Shown here: positions 1-3,715 of the stretch, one piece after another
Layout: each line of letters starts with the position of its first letter
How positions within the stretch are numbered: the stretch's first letter is position 1
NCBI GenBank assembly: GCA_016204595.1
Contig: JACQKJ010000027.1
Location: forward strand, 1-5,282
Length of the DNA stretch: 5,282 nucleotides
Source of the DNA: Candidatus Komeilibacteria bacterium
Lineage (GTDB): Bacteria > Patescibacteriota > Patescibacteriia > UBA1558 > 2-01-FULL-52-15
Reading direction: 5' to 3'
Notes under the pieces: model-generated
The model's input: the letters and a program-made list of their open reading frames with translations, nothing else
Databases searched by the model: none
Told to the model about the DNA's origin: nothing
Program-made: the position numbers and the translations under genes

Positions 1-2
1 AT

Positions 3-173
3 GCTGCGCCGTCTTATGGCTTCCCCCAGACTTTTCTCATCCGAGGGTACAATAGCTGGACCGGACAATCGGTCAATGAGTTCTTTCTTGGTGCCTTTAT
101 CCTCGATATTCTCCTTATCCCCCTGTTGCTCTACATCGGTATAGGTATATTAGCATGGCGACGGTCTCTTTAA
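3..173 (+). CDS. C-terminal end of a membrane protein (5' end outside window)
   Basis: An open frame enters from the left edge and ends at TAA 171-173, giving 56 residues with no stop. The first part (residues 1-26) is polar and aromatic, with segments such as YGFPQTFLIRGYNSW. It is followed by a strongly hydrophobic stretch, about residues 27-51 (FFLGAFILDILLIPLLLYIG and on). The end is AWRRSL, a basic cap typical of a final membrane helix with a cytoplasmic C-terminus (positive-inside rule). The family cannot be named from this tail. It is the only gene left of the insertion sequence and runs on the plus strand towards it. The other two plus frames either stop early (TAG at 53-55) or give a Ser/Pro-rich sequence without membrane logic, which supports this choice. 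Confidence in a real protein end is fair. Function is unknown. Confidence 0.6.
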   Translation, partial: AAPSYGFPQTFLIRGYNSWTGQSVNEFFLGAFILDILLIPLLLYIGIGILAWRRSL

Positions 174-174
174 A

Positions 175-186
175 TTTTATATAAAC
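175..186 (+). promoter_or_regulatory. AT-rich TATA-like box
   Basis: TTTTATATAAAC lies just after the stop of the membrane protein and contains the perfect palindrome TTTATATAAA (176-185). In an archaeon this matches the TATA-box consensus, and transcription would start roughly 25 bases downstream, near 205-210. That would precede the small ORF at 238. It is symmetric, so direction is not certain. It could equally be part of an AT-rich termination region for the upstream gene. Confidence 0.3.
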
Positions 187-237
187 TTTAAGGGGAATGT
201 ATAAATCCGTAAAAACCAATATACCACTGTGATCTAA

Positions 238-336
238 ATGTTAGATATCAATACAAACACTTGTACCACTCACCGATGTGAGCTTGTGGCTTCTGAGATC
301 GGTTACTTCTGTCCAGTCTGCGTCAGTATGTACTAG
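238..336 (+). CDS. Possible 32-residue Cys-rich (zinc-ribbon-like) small protein
   Basis: ATG 238 to TAG 334-336 encodes 32 residues. The Cys/His residues are spaced C9-x2-H12, C14 and C25-P-V-C28, with GYFCPVC resembling the second knuckle of a zinc ribbon. GTGAT at 229-233, complementary to the 3' end of 16S rRNA, lies four bases before the ATG. The TATA-like box at 175-186 is placed to give a leader of about 30 bases. It could be a microprotein, or the remains of a longer gene, since the insertion sequence begins only 15 bases after the stop. Such a short frame can arise by chance, and the opposite strand is open here too (stop at 241-243), so confidence is low. Confidence 0.25.
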   Translation: MLDINTNTCTTHRCELVASEIGYFCPVCVSMY

Positions 337-351
337 TTCTTCAATCGCAGA

Positions 352-368
352 GGCTCTGTAGAAAATCT
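352..368 (+). repeat. IS left terminal inverted repeat
   Basis: GGCTCTGTAGAAAATCT is the exact reverse complement of 1236-1252. The match stops at the next base on both sides, which fixes the ends of the element. Confidence 0.93.
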
Positions 369-379
369 TAAGTAGAATT

Positions 380-412
380 GCCCCCCAAAAGGGCGTAGCC
401 CTGAAGGGGGGC
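380..412 (+). promoter_or_regulatory. GC-rich hairpin in the IS leader
   Basis: The outer stem is seven G-C pairs: GCCCCCC (380-386) with GGGGGGC (406-412). After a short purine internal loop comes an inner stem AGGGC/GCCCT (390-394 with 398-402) around a GTA loop. It lies within the IS, upstream of the transposase. There is no U-tract after it, so it is not a typical terminator. It more likely acts as an RNA fold that limits readthrough expression of the transposase. Confidence 0.6.
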
Positions 413-414
413 AG

Positions 415-434
415 GGTGGAGGTAGAGCTCCACC
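415..434 (+). promoter_or_regulatory. Hairpin sequestering the transposase ribosome-binding site
   Basis: GGTGGAG (415-421) pairs perfectly with CTCCACC (428-434) across a 6-base loop. The likely Shine-Dalgarno GGAGGT (418-423) is in the 5' arm and loop, and the 3' arm ends directly at the ATG (435). The site would be partly buried whenever the leader folds. Known transposons such as IS10 and IS50 use this arrangement to block translation from external transcripts; its role here is inferred. Confidence 0.55.
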
Positions 435-1421
435 ATGGAAAAAGAAAAGCAGCTCGATAGAAAAATTCGACGGTTGTTCCGGCAGGCAGGGCATCCGCGT
501 TATGCCCATCGGATGGGTCCAAAGAAGTTCCAGACGTGGGTGTTATGCCTCGGCTTGATGCTCAAGCAACTCTACCAGCTCTCCTATCGGAGAGCGATGC
601 GGGCACTCGACGAGCATTACCACATTCGAATGCATTGGACGACGTTGCAGAAGGCAGCCAAACGGCTGCCGAAATCCCTCTGGCAGTCACTGCTAGCAGC
701 GACAATCACCGTTCCGGTGATCGCGCTTGCGGCGGCTGATGGCACCGGATTTGCACGTTCAGGGCCGAGCAATTACTATCTCCGTCGCATTGATCGAGAT
801 GGGCCGGTTGGGAGGCCGGTCCAAGCGATCACCATGGTTGACGTGCACCGTCGGAAATTCCTCGCTGGAAATTTCTACGCAAGACCATACCACGAAGCCA
901 GACGCATTCCGACACTGCATCGACAAACGCCGGCAGAGATTGAGGTTCTCCTCCTCGACAAAGGATTTGATGCTGAGTACCTCCACCGATGGTTGAACGA
1001 GAACGGTACGTTCGCCGTTGTGCCGGTGCGCAAAGGCTGCAAACACGGGAGGCACCGCAAGCTCATGCGGGACTGCATGGACTGGTATCTCTACTGGCAG
1101 CGGAATATCGTCGAGAGCCTATTCTCTGCACTCAAACGGCTCTTCGGCAGTACGGTCAAGTCCAGACATATCAGAACGCTAAGGGCAGAGCTGTTCTGTA
1201 GGCTCATCGCCTACAACATCGGCTATCGCCGATGGAGATTTTCTACAGAGCCGATGGGAGGAGAAGGTATATCTCCTGTTCCCTTCATCCCCCTTTTCCC
1301 TACCCCCCCTTTGCTTGCCAAGTTTTCGCCGAATATTCGCCAGCAGGTCATCGGCCATCCGCTCGAGATCCCATTGCGGTTCCCAATCCCACTCCGCGCG
1401 TGCTGCAGAATCATCGAGTGA
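435..1421 (+). CDS. IS transposase, DDE (DDE_Tnp_1-like), C-terminus reads out of the element
   Basis: The transposase performs cut-and-paste style strand transfer of its own element. The catalytic triad is visible: D102 in AAADGTGF, D175 in LLLDKGFDA, and E227 in NIVESLFSALKR, where the K/R after E is the usual E-signature. The N-terminal 90 residues are basic and helical, as expected for terminal-repeat binding. The start at 435 is chosen because GGAGGT lies 11 bases upstream and no better start exists inside the element. The element-encoded part ends near residue 273 at the right repeat. The following 55 residues come from flanking DNA, and most of those are antisense to threonine dehydrogenase codons, so they are not native transposase. 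About 270 residues is a normal length for small IS4/IS5-type enzymes. The enzyme may be active if the extra tail is tolerated. Confidence 0.82.
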   Translation: MEKEKQLDRKIRRLFRQAGHPRYAHRMGPKKFQTWVLCLGLMLKQLYQLSYRRAMRALDEHYHIRMHWTTLQKAAKRLPKSLWQSLLAATITVPVIALAAADGTGFARSGPSNYYLRRIDRDGPVGRPVQAITMVDVHRRKFLAGNFYARPYHEARRIPTLHRQTPAEIEVLLLDKGFDAEYLHRWLNENGTFAVVPVRKGCKHGRHRKLMRDCMDWYLYWQRNIVESLFSALKRLFGSTVKSRHIRTLRAELFCRLIAYNIGYRRWRFSTEPMGGEGISPVPFIPLFPTPPLLAKFSPNIRQQVIGHPLEIPLRFPIPLRACCRIIE

Positions 1422-2264
1422 CATAGGCCAGGAATCGGCAATAGCCTGCCGCAGCGGATCAATCTGGTAGTCAACGGCGAATGTGGGAATGCGCTTCCGA
1501 ATAACCTCGGCGAGTTCTGCAGGGGTGAAGCTCATTGCAGCTACATTGAAATCTGCGCGGTGCTGCAACCCCTTCGCATCTGCCTGCTCCAGTTCGATGA
1601 GCGCACGGATGGCATCGGGCATGTACATCATCGGCAGTCGCGTATCCTCGCGGAGGTAGCATGTGTACCGGCCATCGCGTACTGCTCCGTAGAACATCGC
1701 GACAGCGTAATCTGTTGTCCCTGCCGTTGGCTCGACTTTCCAGCTCAGAATGCCCGGAAAACGCACGCCGCGGACATCCAAGCCAAATCTCTGGAAGTAG
1801 TAGTTCCCTAGTAGCTCTCCCGCCACTTTAGAAACGCCGTAGATGGTGGTAGGCCGCTGAATGGTGTCATTCGGCGTTTGCTCCCGCGGTGTGCCAGGAC
1901 CAAATGCCGCAATCGAGCTCGGCACAATCACCCGTTTGACTCCCTCTTCCCGCGCTGCTTCGAGTATATTGTACAAGCCGTTGAAATTGACGGCATAGGC
2001 GAGCTGGGGATTCGTCTCGCCTGCCGCCGACAGGATAGAAGAGAGATGGAAAATCTTGCTGATGCGGTACTCTTGTAGCGCTGCTCGGACCGCTGCGGCA
2101 TCGGTCACATCGAGGGTAATGAACGGCCCCTGCTGCAGCTCTGCGCTCGGCTTAGTGCGATTGCCCGCTGCCACTATCATATCATTGCCGTACCGCTGCC
2201 GCAGCAATGGCACGAGCTCAGCGCCGATTTGCCCTGTTGCCCCGGTGACGAGAATGTGCTCCAT
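1179..2264 (-). CDS. tdh: L-threonine 3-dehydrogenase, SDR (epimerase-like) type
   Basis: This enzyme oxidises L-threonine to 2-amino-3-ketobutyrate with NAD+ (EC 1.1.1.103), the first step of conversion to glycine. It is the extended-SDR type, unrelated to zinc-dependent Tdh. From the chosen Met it shows an NAD-binding Rossmann motif near the start (VTGATGQIG), HLSSILSAAGE, the Ser of PSSIAAFGP, and the YGVSK active-site Tyr-x3-Lys. It also has FPGILSW, the TTDYAV segment, LPMMYMPDA and IADSWPMSLDDS, all hallmarks of this subfamily. The start at 2264 is preferred over ATG 2270 because GAGGT sits six bases before 2264 but directly abuts 2270. The conserved core ends near KLGKQ (around 1311). 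The remaining roughly 43 residues are non-family sequence: about 20 from G-rich DNA and 23 encoded by the inserted IS on the opposite strand. The protein is probably still functional because the core is intact. Confidence 0.85.
   Translation of the reverse strand: MEHILVTGATGQIGAELVPLLRQRYGNDMIVAAGNRTKPSAELQQGPFITLDVTDAAAVRAALQEYRISKIFHLSSILSAAGETNPQLAYAVNFNGLYNILEAAREEGVKRVIVPSSIAAFGPGTPREQTPNDTIQRPTTIYGVSKVAGELLGNYYFQRFGLDVRGVRFPGILSWKVEPTAGTTDYAVAMFYGAVRDGRYTCYLREDTRLPMMYMPDAIRALIELEQADAKGLQHRADFNVAAMSFTPAELAEVIRKRIPTFAVDYQIDPLRQAIADSWPMSLDDSAARAEWDWEPQWDLERMADDLLANIRRKLGKQRGGREKGDEGNRRYTFSSHRLCRKSPSAIADVVGDEPTEQLCP
1236..1252 (-). repeat. IS right terminal inverted repeat
   Basis: AGATTTTCTACAGAGCC is the exact reverse complement of 352-368. 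It is read in frame by the transposase (RFSTEP) and, on the other strand, by the dehydrogenase frame (LCRKSP). Neither frame has a stop in it. Confidence 0.93.
1281..1309 (-). other. Putative G-quadruplex tract
   Basis: Read on the minus strand, this stretch has four G runs of 7, 3, 5 and 3 separated by TA, AAAA and ATGAA. That fits the G3+N1-7 rule for an intramolecular G-quadruplex. It lies just past the conserved end of threonine dehydrogenase and 28 bases from the IS right end. It would form in the coding-strand DNA or in the dehydrogenase mRNA. Folding is predicted only from the pattern. Confidence 0.5.
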
Positions 2265-2270
2265 GTTCAT

Positions 2271-2275
2271 ACCTC
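2271..2275 (-). promoter_or_regulatory. Shine-Dalgarno of tdh, overlapping the upstream stop codon
   Basis: On the minus strand the sequence reads TGAGGT, where TGA (2276-2274) is the stop of the upstream 110-codon gene and GAGGT (2275-2271) is the ribosome-binding site. The second ATG (2264) is six bases downstream, an ideal spacing. This decides the tdh start and implies translational coupling of the two genes. Confidence 0.7.
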
Positions 2276-2606
2276 AGCAGTATGCCGTTACCGGAAGCGT
2301 GACGTCTCTTGGACGCGGCGGAGGCGCCTCACCGAACACCTCTGCTTCCAATCGATGGTAAATAGTAGCGAGTGCCTTCTCCACCATCGCTAATGGATAG
2401 CGTGGGAGCAGTTGCCTTCCCTCTTCCGCATATCGCTCACGGAGCACTCGGAGCGAAATTTCGGGAGGAACTTCAGGTGAATTCACCACCCGGTCTAATC
2501 CTACCTGCTGCTGGAGCACTTCCACAAGGGTAGCAATGCTCTTTTCCGTTTCCCACGTTGTCGAATCTCTTCCACACATCGCCGTTCCGCACATCGTATC
2601 ATTCAT
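2274..2606 (-). CDS. Unrecognised 110-residue protein, first gene of the tdh operon
   Basis: I do not recognise this protein. It is soluble in character, with no membrane segment or signal peptide. The first 13 residues hold two Cys in MCGTAMCG, a CxxxxxC spacing that could bind a metal or be redox active, though it is near the N-terminus and may be incidental. Residues from about 20 to 95 look largely helical (KSIATLVEVLQQQVG, ISLRVLRERYAEEG, PLAMVEKALATIYHRLEAEV), followed by a Pro-rich APPPRPRD tail. The start at 2606 is supported by GGTGAGGT (2615-2622), with its GAGGT core eight bases upstream of the ATG. A plausible promoter lies further upstream. Its stop overlaps the tdh ribosome-binding site, so the two are almost certainly co-translated. 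The coupling hints at a role near threonine/glycine metabolism, but that is inference. Confidence 0.6.
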   Translation of the reverse strand: MNDTMCGTAMCGRDSTTWETEKSIATLVEVLQQQVGLDRVVNSPEVPPEISLRVLRERYAEEGRQLLPRYPLAMVEKALATIYHRLEAEVFGEAPPPRPRDVTLPVTAYC

Positions 2607-2614
2607 CGTTGTTT

Positions 2615-2622
2615 ACCTCACC
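2615..2622 (-). promoter_or_regulatory. Shine-Dalgarno of the 110-codon gene
   Basis: GGTGAGGT on the minus strand, with the GAGGT core eight bases before ATG 2606. The same GAGGT core precedes tdh, so this genome region uses a consistent ribosome-binding signal, which strengthens the case that the unrecognised gene is translated. Confidence 0.6.
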
Positions 2623-2652
2623 GTTTCCAGTTATAGCACCCTTATAGTGTGC

Positions 2653-2684
2653 CAAATATAACAAAATATCTTTTAACCTTTCAA
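2653..2684 (-). promoter_or_regulatory. Candidate promoter of the tdh operon
   Basis: Read on the minus strand, GAAAGG followed by TTAAAAGATATT resembles an archaeal BRE/TATA pair, with a start site expected near 2645-2650 and a leader of about 40 bases. The same segment can be read as a bacterial promoter: TTGAAA (2684-2679), 18 bases, TATATT (2660-2655). TATATTTG also fits the Bacteroidetes -7 pattern. The AT-rich block is the only good promoter candidate before the 110-codon gene. Which reading applies depends on the host. Confidence 0.45.
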
Positions 2685-2705
2685 CTGCATGTTGAAGGGT
2701 TTAAA
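2671..2705. repeat. 35-bp imperfect palindrome overlapping the tdh operon promoter (possible operator)
   Basis: Arms of 15 bases (2671-2685 and 2691-2705) match at 13 of 15 positions around a 5-base TGCAT centre. The inner core is CCTTTCAAC/GTTGAAGGG with a single mismatch. One arm overlaps the -35 or BRE/TATA element of the promoter. This is the geometry of a dimeric repressor or activator site. As RNA it would also form a hairpin, but no U-tract follows on the minus strand, so a terminator for the DUF58 operon is less likely. Confidence 0.5.
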
Positions 2706-2764
2706 CCAGCGGCGCTTATACAGTAAATTACGTTGATTGGGTTATACCCTGTTTAGTTCATCTG

Positions 2765-2791
2765 CACCACAATACACAATATCACCACAAT
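2765..2791. repeat. Pair of 9-bp direct repeats
   Basis: CACCACAAT occurs at 2765-2773 and again at 2783-2791, an 18-bp period, in the spacer between the DUF58 stop and the tdh operon promoter. It could be a regulator-binding pair or chance low-complexity sequence. The stretch between the copies (ACACAATAT) is similar in composition. Confidence 0.3.
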
Positions 2792-2833
2792 TACCCATAC
2801 TTCCCGTCGGCGGTACTGCATGTGCAGTGCGAG

Positions 2834-3694
2834 TTACTTCTCCTTCAACACATCAAAGAACACGTCAAACAATGGAGTATCCGTCGTCGCGGAATAAAAT
2901 TCAATGCCTAATTGATTGCAGACATTATTGATGCGCGCGACATGATCCCCCAGACCTTTGCGGAACTCTTCCCGCATGCGCTGGCTGATGAACGTCCGCA
3001 TCTGAAGGCCGGATTCAGAATCTTTCAGCCGTAAATCTCCTTCCAGCAGCATATTTCTTTCCACTCTATCCAACACTTGAATAATCTTGATGTCATGAGT
3101 GCTGCCCAGCTGGAAGAGCGCCTGCTCTATCTCATTCACCGGAAAAAGGAAATCCGAAATAATGACAATGAACGACCGGGTGTTGATAATTTTCCGGTAC
3201 TTGTTGATGGCCTCGTAGAATCCGGTCTTGCCACCCGTACGTATGCTATTCAAATGCTGCATCATCGCCGCAAGCTGATTCATCCCTCGTTGCGGCCGGA
3301 ACATCTCGAGATGATCGCCAAACGTGGCAAATTGGAATTTTTCATTCGACTTCGTAGCCAAATACGCAAACCCCAGGGCTAGCATTGCCCCAAAATCGAA
3401 TTTCGCTCTCGGAGAGCCGAAGCCCATGCTCGCGCTGTGATCCATAAGGAGATGGACTGCAAGGCTGCGGTCTTCTTCGTACCGCTTGACATACAGATCG
3501 TCGGTTCGCGCGTAGACCTTCCAGTCCACTCTGCGAATGTCGTCGCCGGGAGCATAGATCCGATGCTCCTTGAACGTTGTTCCCCTGCCGCCGAACACCG
3601 AACGCCGACCGCCAACATATCGGGAAGTCACCCGTTTGTTAACAATGAGCGCAAAGCGGTTGAGCTGCGTCAAGAAGCTGGTGTCAATTGCCAT
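2834..3694 (-). CDS. DUF58 family protein (vWA-like partner of MoxR ATPase)
   Basis: This 286-residue cytosolic protein has the DUF58 signature at residues 41-59 (FKEHRIYAPGDDIRRVDWK), then ARTDDLYVKRYEE. A von Willebrand A-like fold follows, with a MIDAS-type D-x-S-x-S (D85, S87, S89 in MDHSASMG) and a second acidic strand end at SDFLF (D181). There are no membrane helices, unlike longer bacterial DUF58 proteins. The N-terminus, MAIDTSFLTQL, then VNKRVTSRY and GRG, is in my recollection characteristic of archaeal members. The gene lies 21 bases downstream of the MoxR stop and is surely co-transcribed. MoxR/DUF58 pairs are thought to act as an ATPase chaperone with its metal-binding adaptor, often for envelope or complex maturation; the substrate here is unknown. 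No good Shine-Dalgarno precedes ATG 3694, so translation may be coupled to moxR. The length is normal and the protein looks intact. Confidence 0.88.
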   Translation of the reverse strand: MAIDTSFLTQLNRFALIVNKRVTSRYVGGRRSVFGGRGTTFKEHRIYAPGDDIRRVDWKVYARTDDLYVKRYEEDRSLAVHLLMDHSASMGFGSPRAKFDFGAMLALGFAYLATKSNEKFQFATFGDHLEMFRPQRGMNQLAAMMQHLNSIRTGGKTGFYEAINKYRKIINTRSFIVIISDFLFPVNEIEQALFQLGSTHDIKIIQVLDRVERNMLLEGDLRLKDSESGLQMRTFISQRMREEFRKGLGDHVARINNVCNQLGIEFYSATTDTPLFDVFFDVLKEK

Positions 3695-3715
3695 AAGCAG
3701 TACTGTTTGTGCGCA

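Larger units (their letters stand above)
352..1252 (+). mobile_element. Insertion sequence, 901 bp, IS4/IS5-like DDE type
   Basis: The element is bounded by perfect 17-bp inverted repeats (352-368 and 1236-1252) and carries one DDE transposase between them. The flanks show only a dinucleotide GA on both sides (350-351 and 1253-1254), which may be a 2-bp target duplication but could be chance. The left non-coding end is 83 bases and contains two strong hairpins ahead of the transposase start. The right repeat lies within the transposase reading frame and no in-frame stop occurs inside the element. The perfect ends and intact catalytic residues suggest a fairly recent insertion. It landed at the 3' end of the threonine dehydrogenase gene. 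The exact IS family needs a database match; the broad class is clear. Confidence 0.85.

Noticed and set aside
197..232. ATG 197 mini-ORF after AAGGGGA
   Set aside because: It encodes only 11 residues and the purine run is too close to the ATG to act as a ribosome site.
232..246. ATCTAA-ATG-TTAGAT inverted repeat as a terminator or operator
   Set aside because: Six AT-rich pairs around a 3-base loop are too weak and too likely by chance.
241..522. Minus-strand 93-codon frame across the IS left end
   Set aside because: It crosses the terminal repeat and runs antisense to the hairpins and the transposase start. Its final 37 residues look protein-like, but joining them to the DNA right of the IS gives a continuous frame only if no target duplication occurred.
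2815..2828. ACTGCATGTGCAGT as a terminator after DUF58
   Set aside because: Only a 5-bp stem can form with a realistic loop and no T-tract follows on the minus strand.
2737..2931. Plus-strand 64-codon frame in the spacer
   Set aside because: It overlaps the DUF58 3' end in antisense, is Ser/Pro/Thr-rich without family features, and has no ribosome-binding site.
3077..3382. Plus-strand 101-codon frame
   Set aside because: It lies entirely antisense within DUF58, whose family match is clear; the composition is a mirror of the real gene.
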